Origin: Candidatus Endomicrobium neocapritermitis
GTDB lineage: Bacteria; Elusimicrobiota; Endomicrobiia; Endomicrobiales; Endomicrobiaceae
Length of the DNA stretch: 45,466 nucleotides
Assembly (NCBI GenBank): GCA_009778325.1
Contig: WRJZ01000031.1
Location: forward strand, 1 to 45,466
Direction: 5' to 3'
The notes under the pieces are model-generated. The model had not been told where the DNA came from and did not search any database. It saw nothing but the letters and a program-made list of their open reading frames with translations. Position numbers and translations under genes: made by a program. This document shows, one piece after another, positions 26,083-33,566 of this stretch. How positions within the stretch are numbered: position 1 is the stretch's first letter; the number at the start of each line of letters is the position of its first letter.

Positions 26083-27528
26083 TCAGTTTAACTTATCAAT
26101 AATTTCCTTTAAGTCGCCGAGCGCATAGAGCGGGACGTCAAAAAGATTCTCCGTCTTTTTATAATCCGCGAGCGAAGTCCTTACTTCAATCTTTGGCTGA
26201 AACTTTTCACGATATATGGTAAGGCTTTTTGATTTCAGATTTATGGACGACTTTACTTCCAGCGGGATAATTTGCGTGCCAACCTGCAGTATAAAATCTA
26301 TTTCCGCGCGGTTTGGAGCTTCGTTTGCCCAATACGCTATATCAAAATCGTCGGGCATAGCGCGCAGTTCTTGGCATACGAATTGTTCGGTCAATGCGCC
26401 CTTAAATTCCGTAAACAAGGCATCGCCTTCAAGAATCGCGCGGACATCAAGCCTTGACATTGCCGACAGCAAGCCGACATCAACCATAAATAATTTGAAC
26501 GCATCCGAAGCATTTGCATATCCTTTAAGTGGGATTGCGGGTTTTGATACGCGGGAAACGCGGTGTATCAATCCGCCGCGAATCAACCATTCCAACGCTG
26601 TTTCATACGCGCTGGCGCGCGCGCCCAACTGAACTTCGGAATACATGAACTTCTTGTTTTCTTTTGCAAGCTGGTAAGGAACAGACTCCCAAATCTGTAC
26701 AACCTTTTGTATATGTGCTTTAGGGACATGGTTAGAAAAGTCTTGTTTATACGCGGTTAAAATATCCTGCTGAGTTTTACGCACAGCTTCAAAGTCTTTA
26801 CTTTCTACAAACTTCTTAACTGCTTCCGGCATTCCGCCAACATAAAAATACAAACGCAGGCAATATATAAACTTATCCTTAAATACTTTTATCATCTCCC
26901 AATCTTGTTTGGCAAGCAATTCGCAAAGCTGTTCTTCACCCATAGCTGCAAGGAACTCGCAAAAGTTCATAGGGCAAAGATTCATAAACTCTACTTTGCC
27001 GACGGGAAAAGATGTGCCCTCATGTAAAAATACTCCCAGCAAACTGCCGGCAGCGATTATATCGTATTCGGGGGCATTTTCATTAAAGTATTTTAGCGAG
27101 GTTAAAGCGTTTGGGCAGGCTTGGATCTCGTCAAAGATAATCAAGGTTTTGCCGGGCGTTATTTTCTCGCGGATTTCGGCTTCTAACCCCAATAGTAACC
27201 GCTTAGTATCCATATCGCCGGAAAACAACGCAGCCATACGTTCATTTTTTTCAAACCAAATGTAAGCTACATTATCATATTGTGTGCGGGCAAACTCTTT
27301 CATAACCCAAGTCTTGCCGACTTGGCGTGCGCCCTGTATTATAAGAGGTTTATGTCCAACGCTATTTTTCCACTTAATAAGGTTTTGCATAGCTTGTCTT
27401 TTCATAATAGTATTTTTGACAGGTACAACTTTGCCGCCACTCTCGCCGATTCCTCTTGTGCCGACAATACCGCGAGTGCCTACTATTCCACGTGTCCCAG
27501 TGATTCCTTTTCTGGCATATATAGCCAT
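26083..27528 (-). CDS. AAA_14 / DUF4143 ATPase with GTRGIV-repeat N-terminus
   Basis: 481 residues from the ATG at 27528, chosen because GGGGGAG lies 5 nt upstream; the frame begins 9 codons earlier without such a site. Residues about 6-30 carry tandem GTRGIV units. The ATPase core follows: Walker A GARQVGKT (about 75), Walker B LIIFDEIQ (about 133), sensor-like AAGSLLG (about 163). The C-terminal half is the DUF4143 nuclease-like domain: ALTEQFVCQELR, then AEIDFILQ and PLEVKSSINLKSKSL, which matches D...E-x-K. These proteins are common in bacteria, often near mobile DNA; their exact job is unsettled. It is the only gene of the element on the minus strand and has its own promoter. Confidence 0.92.
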   Translation of the reverse strand: MAIYARKGITGTRGIVGTRGIVGTRGIGESGGKVVPVKNTIMKRQAMQNLIKWKNSVGHKPLIIQGARQVGKTWVMKEFARTQYDNVAYIWFEKNERMAALFSGDMDTKRLLLGLEAEIREKITPGKTLIIFDEIQACPNALTSLKYFNENAPEYDIIAAGSLLGVFLHEGTSFPVGKVEFMNLCPMNFCEFLAAMGEEQLCELLAKQDWEMIKVFKDKFIYCLRLYFYVGGMPEAVKKFVESKDFEAVRKTQQDILTAYKQDFSNHVPKAHIQKVVQIWESVPYQLAKENKKFMYSEVQLGARASAYETALEWLIRGGLIHRVSRVSKPAIPLKGYANASDAFKLFMVDVGLLSAMSRLDVRAILEGDALFTEFKGALTEQFVCQELRAMPDDFDIAYWANEAPNRAEIDFILQVGTQIIPLEVKSSINLKSKSLTIYREKFQPKIEVRTSLADYKKTENLFDVPLYALGDLKEIIDKLN

Positions 27529-27557
27529 ATTGACTCCCCCTGTGGATTTTTGCACTA

Positions 27558-27586
27558 ATTATAACATTAAGGTATCAAAAATGCAA
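27558..27586 (-). promoter_or_regulatory. Sigma-70-type promoter of the ATPase gene
   Basis: On the minus strand TTGCAT (27581-27586), 17-bp spacer, TATAAT (27558-27563). The expected start of transcription is about 23 nt upstream of the ATG at 27528. Confidence 0.75.
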
Positions 27587-27870
27587 AACTTAGCCTGATT
27601 TACCATATCAAAAGTGTGGTTTTTGTATATTTTTTCAGTATTAAAAGTGTAAGAAAGAGTTATTTTCGTATTATTATGTAATAAGCTCATCGACGGAAGA
27701 ATAGCCCAGCCTGCCTCTTTCTCCGGCAAAGCCACATAGCAGTATCTTAAAATTGTTCCAGACTAACCCCGATCCACCTTATATTAGTATTACACCAGAA
27801 CTAAATAAAAATATTTATTTCTCAGTTTGAGGGTCAAGCACTTGAAGTGGCAGATAAATTAAACATTAAC
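27587..27870. other. Intergenic region, no gene seen
   Basis: Divergent spacer between the ATPase promoter and the phage-type gene cluster. Only short features are seen: ATCAAAAGTGT and ATTAAAAGTGT as a loose direct repeat (27608 and 27639 regions) and stop codons in all frames. Promoters for the rightward cluster presumably lie here but no clear pair stands out. Confidence 0.5.
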
Positions 27871-27902
27871 GCACATCTCTCCAAAACAGAGGTGCTTTTT
27901 TT
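27871..27902 (+). terminator. Terminator-like hairpin ahead of the small-protein cluster
   Basis: GCAC(AT)CTCT, loop CCAAAAC, AGAGGTGC, then seven T. An 8-bp stem with a 2-nt bulge. It ends 33 bp before the ATG of the next gene, so it either stops leftover readthrough or acts as an attenuator for the cluster. Confidence 0.65.
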
Positions 27903-27935
27903 ATGCCCAAACAAAAGAACATGAGGTGAGAAAAC

Positions 27936-28235
27936 ATGCAAAATTCAAAAATGGATTGGACAAAAGATTTTCCGGTAGCAAGCGAGATTTTAAGGCAACT
28001 TGGCGGCGGCAGGGCTTTGGTAATGACAGGAGCAAAAGCCATATTTGACAAAGACAGCCTGACATTGAAGTTAGGCGCAAAGTATTTGCGGATACGACTA
28101 AACGCCTCTGACTTATACGACATTAGTTATGCATCAAATCCTGACAACCCCATCACGAAAGAAAAAGACATCTTTTGCGAAAACCTGATAGAGACCTGCG
28201 AGCGAATGACGGGTCTATATTTCAAGTTGTTCTGA
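27936..28235 (+). CDS. Phage-type small protein of unknown function
   Basis: 99 residues. GAGGTGAG lies 7 nt before the ATG. The sequence plan (SEILRQLGGGRALVMTGAKAI, then SLTLKLGAKYLRIRLNASDLYDI, and a C-terminal LIETCERMTGLYFKL) matches a hypothetical protein often met in tailed-phage early regions (mTGAK... / DLYD... / TGLY), recalled from memory. No known function. It starts a compact rightward group of small genes and is 12 bp from the next one, so they are probably cotranscribed. Confidence 0.78.
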   Translation: MQNSKMDWTKDFPVASEILRQLGGGRALVMTGAKAIFDKDSLTLKLGAKYLRIRLNASDLYDISYASNPDNPITKEKDIFCENLIETCERMTGLYFKLF

Positions 28236-28247
28236 AAGGATAACCCA

Positions 28248-28595
28248 ATGAAAAACACTACTATACAGCTTGCCAAATGGCAGATAGAAAAAGTCAACGA
28301 GTTAAAACGGGCGATAGCCGACAATCCTGCCCGAGTTATAGCCACAGTCAAAAAGGTCGCTCCAAGCGGTTGCAGCCGTGTGATTAACTTTTGCTTCATT
28401 AACGACAAGCGAGAGGTTGATTGCATTAACGGCATAATCAATATATTTGCCGGATACAAGATAGACACGAAGATTTGGGGGCTTCGTGTTTATGGCGGCG
28501 GTATGGATATGGCGTTTGCCGTGCTTTACGATTTTTACAGAGCATTGCAAATACCTGACAGCCTGAAACTCGCCAACCGCTACACTCTAATATAG
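28248..28595 (+). CDS. Phage-type small protein with GGGMDM motif
   Basis: 115 residues. Preceded by AAAGGA. Contains TVKKVAPSGCSRVINF and RVYGGGMDMAFAVLYDF. Both motifs recur in a widespread family of small phage-encoded hypothetical proteins (S-R-S-G-x-S-R-x-I and GxGMDMxF), recalled from memory. The N-terminal 45 residues are helical and basic. No enzyme motif is seen. Together with the preceding gene it gives the element a phage-related flavour without any structural gene. Confidence 0.78.
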   Translation: MKNTTIQLAKWQIEKVNELKRAIADNPARVIATVKKVAPSGCSRVINFCFINDKREVDCINGIINIFAGYKIDTKIWGLRVYGGGMDMAFAVLYDFYRALQIPDSLKLANRYTLI

Positions 28596-28605
28596 GAGGT
28601 TCACT

Positions 28606-28749
28606 ATGCAAAAGAAAGAGACACAAACCGAGCGGCAATTCAGTAAAGAAGAGTTCGCACCGCTTTCGAAAGCGCATCTTATTTTCTTACTTATGTCGGT
28701 CTTAGCACAGATTTCTGTAGTCGTGCTAATGCTATGCATTATGCACTAA
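28606..28749 (+). CDS. 47-residue single-span membrane protein
   Basis: An excellent TAGGAGG site lies 7 nt before the ATG and 10 bp after the previous stop. The product starts with a charged segment (QKKETQTERQFSKEEF) and ends in one hydrophobic helix (LIFLLMSVLAQISVVVLMLCIM). Composition and spacing support a real small gene. Function unknown; small membrane proteins in such clusters can be holins, coat proteins or regulators. Confidence 0.7.
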   Translation: MQKKETQTERQFSKEEFAPLSKAHLIFLLMSVLAQISVVVLMLCIMH

Positions 28750-28928
28750 AACACTGAAAACAGCACACATTGTATCCCTGCCTATGACACAAGCCTGCTA
28801 TCTTTTGTCGTCGATAATTAGCGTATTATCGTGTATTACTTGACGCAGACAAATTCAATTTCGGCTACGACGGTCTTGCTCCAACGAGCAACGATTGACC
28901 GCCGCCGCAACAACAAGGAGACTAATCA

Positions 28929-29255
28929 ATGGAACGACTCAACACAGCAGTACCTACGCCCCAAAAGTTTTACAGACGCAACGCAAGAACTTACAAGAAA
29001 CAAGTCCAAAAAACCGCTCCCGTAAAAGATGAACAGACACCCACAGGCGCAAACACCGCTAAAATCGTGCAGACCTCAACGCACGTGAAAATAGTGTTCC
29101 CTGCGCCTCCTTCTGAAGCCATAAGAAGTGATTTGAAGCGCTCATACTTCAAGTTCTACACGCGACCTTTTCCTTGCTGGCAAAGGTTTAAAAGTTATAC
29201 CGCTCTTTGTGTTGCGCATGAGATATTAAAAAAATATTATGCGCAGCCAGCTTAA
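28929..29255 (+). CDS. Basic 108-residue protein of unknown function
   Basis: AAGGAG lies 8 nt before the ATG. The N-terminal third is basic (FYRRNARTYKKQVQK), followed by a Thr/Pro-rich linker and a Cys/aromatic C-terminal part (YFKFYTRPFPCWQRF, ALCVAHEILKKYY). Could be nucleic-acid binding. No family recognised. The 179 bp before it contain a CGATAAT/ATTATCG hairpin (around 28814-28833) and no other gene. Confidence 0.62.
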   Translation: MERLNTAVPTPQKFYRRNARTYKKQVQKTAPVKDEQTPTGANTAKIVQTSTHVKIVFPAPPSEAIRSDLKRSYFKFYTRPFPCWQRFKSYTALCVAHEILKKYYAQPA

Positions 29256-29290
29256 CCGCTACGCCGATACCATAAAAAGAGGTCTAAACT

Positions 29291-29392
29291 ATGGAAATAA
29301 CACCAGCCGTTAAACTCGCAATTCGTATTACCGCTACAATCCTTACCATACTTGCGGAAGTAGCAGCAACCATAAAGACAAAAGGCAAATAA
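29291..29392 (+). CDS. 33-residue hydrophobic peptide
   Basis: Preceded by AGAGGT 9 nt before the ATG. The peptide is one amphipathic or membrane helix (AVKLAIRITATILTILAEVAA) with a basic end (TIKTKGK). Its stop codon runs into the GGAGG of the next gene (11 bp apart), which suggests coupled translation. Too short for homology by eye. Size and character recall minor coat proteins of filamentous phages or small toxins; neither is shown. Confidence 0.55.
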   Translation: MEITPAVKLAIRITATILTILAEVAATIKTKGK

Positions 29393-29403
29393 AGGAGGAC
29401 GCA

Positions 29404-29568
29404 TTGAAGAAGACACTCATAAGTAAAGCCGGAAGAAAAATCAGCATAAATCCCCGGACGGTAAAGACCATTGCTGCGTTGGCAATAGCGCTTTTGGAGA
29501 TTGTTATTAACTTCCTGCCTGACCGACCCAACTCATACGAAAACAACTACTATGACCATTATCAGTAG
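29404..29568 (+). CDS. 54-residue small membrane protein (TTG start)
   Basis: AAAGGAGG lies 6 nt before a TTG start. The N-terminus is basic (KKTLISKAGRKISINPR), then one hydrophobic helix (TIAALAIALLEIVINFL), then a Tyr/Asn-rich polar tail (SYENNYYDHYQ). The strong ribosome site and tight spacing to the 33-residue gene support translation. A basic segment, one helix and a polar tail is the layout of several phage small membrane and coat proteins, but no family is recognised. Confidence 0.55.
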   Translation: MKKTLISKAGRKISINPRTVKTIAALAIALLEIVINFLPDRPNSYENNYYDHYQ

Positions 29569-29662
29569 CCCGTTTCGTTATCCTGACCATTGCCCCTTTA
29601 TACTGTAGTCTATTTCATAAATAAACTATTTGTTATCATCTCCTCGGAAGTCGGGTGCTGGT

Positions 29663-29690
29663 TTTACAAGATAGTCATATTTTGTATAAT
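29663..29690 (+). promoter_or_regulatory. Strong sigma-70-type promoter for the element autotransporter
   Basis: TTTACA (29663-29668), 16-bp spacer, TATAAT (29685-29690). Expected transcription start near 29697, which gives a leader of about 280 nt before the ATG at 29979. Confidence 0.75.
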
Positions 29691-29696
29691 ATCATC

Positions 29697-29947
29697 AGAA
29701 TATCAACTTAGGAGAACAGTTGGCATGTAAGCCGATAATACCGGCTTAATAAAAATTGAAGGTTATATAGATTATTTGTTGGAAGCGTAGGGAGAGCCTA
29801 TGCAGAGCTGGGCGGACAAAAGTCCGTATGGCACATTATCAGTCCATCAGATAATCGCTTGTGTTTGCTTGCACCCTTCGGGGTGCAAGCGGCGGCGATT
29901 ACCCGAGTTACTGATAATGGCTCAAGGTATATCGCCGCTTTTATTTG
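29697..29947 (+). promoter_or_regulatory. Structured 5' leader with mutually exclusive folds (candidate attenuator or riboswitch)
   Basis: Fold 1: GAGCC 29794-29798 with GGCTC 29919-29923; CGGAC/GTCCG hairpin 29813-29826; ATTATCAGT 29835-29843 with ACTGATAAT 29910-29918; TAATCGC 29852-29858 with GCGATTA 29895-29901; a perfect 10-bp stem 29867-29890 capped by a UUCG tetraloop. Fold 2: GCGGCGATTACC 29892-29903 with 29926-29938 (one bulge), followed by CTTTTATTT, a terminator-like hairpin that reuses the 3' strands of fold 1. A further hairpin AAGCCG/CGGCTT lies near 29728-29747. No known riboswitch class is recognised. The region holds no credible gene. Confidence 0.7.
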
Positions 29948-29978
29948 CACGATTTAAAAGGAATGACGGGAGATTAAA

Positions 29979-32183
29979 ATGAAAAAAATAATATTAGTAT
30001 TAACAACAGTAATGTTTTGTATCAACGCGGCGTTCGCAGGGCAGACGATAAACATCAGCGATTCTACAATTTATCATGTAAATTTTTTTGGAAATGGCGA
30101 CGCTTTAAACAACGGGCATTGGGCGCCTAGCGCAGGATTTGATTTACTTGATCCCAATGGTAATACAGTAAATATCAGCAACCTTACTACCGGTTTTGGA
30201 GGCGGAGGCACGGTTAATGGCGGATATGTTACTAAAGAATATTATGATCTTAGTGCGTCTGGCGTGGTCACCGCAAATAGTAACAGAGTTCACATCACCT
30301 CAAATAGTTTAATAACCGGGCTTGTTTATGGCGGAAATGCATATATTCTTGGCGGTAACTATATAAAAGCTATTGCAAATAATAATAGCGTAACCATTGA
30401 AGACTCAGAGGCCTTTCACACGGTTTATGGCGGACATACAGTGGCAACGAATGGTGATGCAAGTGCGAACAACAACGAGGTAAAAATTACTAATGGAATT
30501 GTTGGAAAATATATGAACACCCCGGGCTGGGGTAGCTATGGAAATATTTACGGCGGATATGCTACTAGTTCCAGGGGTTCGGTATCGGCGAACGGCAATG
30601 TTGTGAATATCACCAGCACGACATTTAGCAACCAAATCTATGGCGGATATGCAAGCACTTCTTGGGGCGATTCTGCGGAGGCAAATGGGAATAGCGTGTC
30701 CATAACAAATATGACACTCAATGATGAAGTTTATGGCGGATATACTTTTACTACTTATGGTAATACTACTGTAGCAAACAATAACAGCATAAGCATTACA
30801 AGCAGCACGATAAACAGCACTGTTTATGGTGGATGGGCTAATTATAAAGATTCTGCGGCATCCAACTATAACACGATAACTATAAGCGGCACGTCAAATC
30901 TTAATAACGCTGTTCTGTATGGCGGTTTTGTTGGCGAATGGAATGGTATTGGCTATGATCTTTCCTCTACGAAAGATTCATGGACTGGAAATACGTTGAA
31001 TGTAAAAAACTCCGGCATGAGCGTTAAAGGCATTTATAATTTTGAAAATCTTAACTTCTATCTGCCTGAAACCATGACCGCCGGCGAAACGATGTTGAAT
31101 GTTGCTGATTCAGTAAACATAAGCAATAGCACGATAGGTGTAGAAAGATCGTCGGACTTGAATGTCGGCGATACATTTACGCTGATTAACTCAGCTTCCG
31201 CTCTTGTTGCTGACGGTATTAATACGAAAGTCAAAGGGCTGGAAGGCGTAGCTAAACTTTACGATATTTTTGATCTGAGTTTTGACGCAAACAATTTATA
31301 TGCCACCTATATCTACTCAGAAGATAGGTACCTAAATCCGCAGACTAAAATTTTGTCTGAAGGCGTAGCGGCAGGGGCAGTTATGGCATTGCAGAGCGCA
31401 GATAGCATAGATGTATCCGAAGGCGTTTTCTTCAAAATGTTTGGCGGTAACACTGAGTATGAAACAGGTTCTTCCGTCAAGGCCAACGTGTTTGGACTTG
31501 TAGCGGGTATAGGCAAAAAATTTAATTCTACGACACTCGGCGCTTTTATTGAATACGCAAGTGGAAGTTATGATACTGAATACGATAACGTATCCGGCAG
31601 TGGAGATGCAAGCGCGGTCGGCGGCGGCATCATAGCCAAGAAAGAAATCAGTGATTATTATGTTGAGGGTTTTGTTAGAGCCGGACAACTTACCAACGAG
31701 TATAAAAATAAAATCTCCGGATTGAACGCAGACTTTGATTACAGCACGATGTATTATGGTTTCAGTTTAGCCGGCGGGCGCGTGTTTAATGTAGGCGATA
31801 AGTTAAGCGTTGATACTTCTGCAAAGTACAGCTTTACAAGTATAGGCGGGAATGATGTTGTTTTGCCTACAAATGAGAAATATGAGTTTGATTCTGTTTT
31901 GTCTAACATCGTAACGGCAGAAGTGGCGGCGGAGTATGAAGTAAGTAATTGGCTCACACCTTACGCGTCATTATCTTACGCTTACGAGTTGAGCGGCGAT
32001 GTTAACTCAAAGATAGATGGATTTGAAATAGAGGCTCCGAGTTTGAATGGCGGAACGTTTGCAGTAGGATTGGGTGCGAGTGTTAAAGTTATTGAAAGAT
32101 TGACGATTGATTTAGGCGTAAATGTTCTTTCGGGCGTAAGGAATGGTACAACCGGAAACTTGCAGGTAAAGTTTAAGTTTTAA
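29979..32183 (+). CDS. Autotransporter with YGG-repeat passenger
   Basis: 734 residues. Signal peptide MKKIILVLTTVMFCINAAFA^G. The passenger (about 21-445) contains about eight repeats of 30-40 residues of the form NxNxVxIT-S-VYGGYA (VYGGNA, VYGGHT, IYGGYA, IYGGYA, VYGGYT, VYGGWA, LYGGFV), which should fold as a beta-solenoid. The C-terminal about 285 residues (from EDRYLNP, about 448) form an autotransporter beta-barrel of alternating strands ending in Phe (LQVKFKF), the outer-membrane insertion signal. GGGAG precedes the ATG. Expression probably depends on the leader at 29697-29947. A surface adhesin or shield carried as cargo by a mobile element; it differs in passenger type from the chromosomal autotransporter at 39090. 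Confidence 0.92.
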   Translation: MKKIILVLTTVMFCINAAFAGQTINISDSTIYHVNFFGNGDALNNGHWAPSAGFDLLDPNGNTVNISNLTTGFGGGGTVNGGYVTKEYYDLSASGVVTANSNRVHITSNSLITGLVYGGNAYILGGNYIKAIANNNSVTIEDSEAFHTVYGGHTVATNGDASANNNEVKITNGIVGKYMNTPGWGSYGNIYGGYATSSRGSVSANGNVVNITSTTFSNQIYGGYASTSWGDSAEANGNSVSITNMTLNDEVYGGYTFTTYGNTTVANNNSISITSSTINSTVYGGWANYKDSAASNYNTITISGTSNLNNAVLYGGFVGEWNGIGYDLSSTKDSWTGNTLNVKNSGMSVKGIYNFENLNFYLPETMTAGETMLNVADSVNISNSTIGVERSSDLNVGDTFTLINSASALVADGINTKVKGLEGVAKLYDIFDLSFDANNLYATYIYSEDRYLNPQTKILSEGVAAGAVMALQSADSIDVSEGVFFKMFGGNTEYETGSSVKANVFGLVAGIGKKFNSTTLGAFIEYASGSYDTEYDNVSGSGDASAVGGGIIAKKEISDYYVEGFVRAGQLTNEYKNKISGLNADFDYSTMYYGFSLAGGRVFNVGDKLSVDTSAKYSFTSIGGNDVVLPTNEKYEFDSVLSNIVTAEVAAEYEVSNWLTPYASLSYAYELSGDVNSKIDGFEIEAPSLNGGTFAVGLGASVKVIERLTIDLGVNVLSGVRNGTTGNLQVKFKF

Positions 32184-32270
32184 ATCATCTGGTACGGAAT
32201 ATAGATGGCGGAAGGCTTGTTTGAGGGTTTGAAAATTTAGCAGAGCTTTAAATAAAAAATGGAGGTCATT

Positions 32271-32378
32271 ATGAAAAAAGCAATACGAGCAGGACATTCC
32301 AGAACTACAAAAACTAAAGTAGGTCTGAAAAGAAAGTATATTGCTCCAACAAGATTAAAACCACGAAAAAAAATATAA
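32271..32378 (+). CDS. 35-residue highly basic peptide
   Basis: GGAGG lies 5 nt before the ATG. The product has about 14 Lys/Arg in 35 residues and no acidic residue (KKAIRAGHSRTTKTKVGLKR, then KPRKK). Composition resembles ribosomal-protein-like or nucleic-acid-binding peptides. It lies between the autotransporter and the nuclease-like gene (48 bp before the latter). Function unknown. Confidence 0.6.
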   Translation: MKKAIRAGHSRTTKTKVGLKRKYIAPTRLKPRKKI

Positions 32379-32426
32379 AAAAGTGACATTGTCCAGAAGT
32401 ATGAAAAATTTATAACGGAACGAAAA

Positions 32427-33272
32427 ATGATAAGTCATTGTTTGCATTATTGTCATGATTGCGCAGAACTTTGTCCTTGTGAATTGCGGGGAGATTGTTA
32501 TCGGCTCAACCGTTATCGCAAAATTTGTCGCTGTTTAAAATGCGGACAGACTATTCATTGTTTTAGAAACAGTTATTCCAATGTTATCAGAAAGACCATT
32601 GAGTTTTTTGTTAAAAACGACCGATATTTGCTTGAAAACGATTTACACGAAAGAACCGATACCCACAAGCTTGCAGAATATTTACAATATTTTTTACCAC
32701 AATGGAATGTTGATTGCGAATATAATAAAAATTTGAATACTATAAAAATCCTTGATTTCAATGAAATAATCAACGGGATAAAAAATATTCTGACACAAAA
32801 AAATATCAATTACGTAAAACAAGAAGCAGATAAAGAACACAATCAAGAAGATATAAAAGAGGTTTTATTCAGTCTGAGACAAGAGCTTGAAGAAGCTGAA
32901 AAAAATCAATTTAAAGACGAAAGCGGTGCTTTAAATTTCTTGTGTTTTAACAGTAGTCAGCCTGATAAAAGATATATCAAGAAAGTCTATCCCGACATAA
33001 TCGCTCATATTCGCGGAACAACAAAAAATAAAATCATTATTGAAGCAAAGAAAAAATCAAAACCTGATGAAAAAGCCCGTTGGTTTGATTTGATAAAGCT
33101 TGGTTTATTTACAAGGAAAAACGGTTTATATCGCTATGATGTCGGATATTTTATTGACTTGCCACAAAACATACCTGAAAATTTTCATATAGAATTTAGA
33201 CAAGATAAGAATTTAAAGAAAATAATGCCTAATAGCAATGTTTTTATCGTTGATATAAATGATAAAAAATAA
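32427..33272 (+). CDS. Cys-rich PD-(D/E)XK nuclease-like protein
   Basis: 281 residues. The first 45 residues contain ten Cys and several His (CLHYCHDCAELCPC, C24, CRCLKC, HCF), probably one or two zinc-binding knuckles. Residues 55-260 match a PD-(D/E)XK-type layout known from many uncharacterised proteins: helical HERTDTHKLAEYLQ (74-87), VDCEYN (E98), a helical insert, VYPDIIAHIRG (D190), IIIEAKKK (E206, K208), and a following helix DLIKLGLF. The putative acidic triad and lysine are all present. Plausible roles are DNA cleavage in element maintenance or defence against other DNA; neither is shown. The start has only a weak GGAAC ribosome site. Confidence 0.75.
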   Translation: MISHCLHYCHDCAELCPCELRGDCYRLNRYRKICRCLKCGQTIHCFRNSYSNVIRKTIEFFVKNDRYLLENDLHERTDTHKLAEYLQYFLPQWNVDCEYNKNLNTIKILDFNEIINGIKNILTQKNINYVKQEADKEHNQEDIKEVLFSLRQELEEAEKNQFKDESGALNFLCFNSSQPDKRYIKKVYPDIIAHIRGTTKNKIIIEAKKKSKPDEKARWFDLIKLGLFTRKNGLYRYDVGYFIDLPQNIPENFHIEFRQDKNLKKIMPNSNVFIVDINDKK

Positions 33273-33325
33273 GTAAGATGAAGCAAGAGAGATAATCAGT
33301 AATTTTCCCTGTCTTCTATAACGCA

Positions 33326-33455
33326 CCTCAAAAGTAAATTCTTAAAATCTAAAACATTTTTGACAGTATTACTACACGGGGACAGGGTACCCTGTTTTTC
33401 TATATCCCAGTCCCCCTCAAAAGTAAATTCTAAAAATCCAAAACTTTTTTTTGAC
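33326..33455. repeat. Direct repeats flanking a 14-bp palindrome
   Basis: CCTCAAAAGTAAATTCT begins at 33326 and again at 33415; each copy continues through AAAATC-AAAAC to TTTTTGAC (39 and 41 bp). Between them ACAGGGTACCCTGT (33381-33394) is a perfect palindrome with GGGG and CCCC flanks. The region is directly upstream of the winged-helix gene and is probably its regulatory region. Confidence 0.75.
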
Positions 33456-33566
33456 CTCATCGAATTAAGGCATCAGACAGTCCTTTTGTTTCGTCTGCCG
33501 CAATTGCATCAAACATCGAATAAAGTTAAAATATGTCCAATAAATTATTTTATTGGAGAGTGCCAC

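Noticed and set aside
29697-29947. Retron or diversity-generating retroelement RNA
   Set aside because: No reverse transcriptase is encoded anywhere in the window and no template/variable repeat pair is seen.
29800-29982. A 60-codon frame ahead of the element autotransporter
   Set aside because: It lies over the paired leader structure, has no ribosome site, and its product follows the hairpin bases and not a protein pattern.
33360-33566. N-terminal 69 codons of the longer winged-helix frame
   Set aside because: They run through direct repeats and a palindrome, and a good ribosome site precedes the ATG at 33567.
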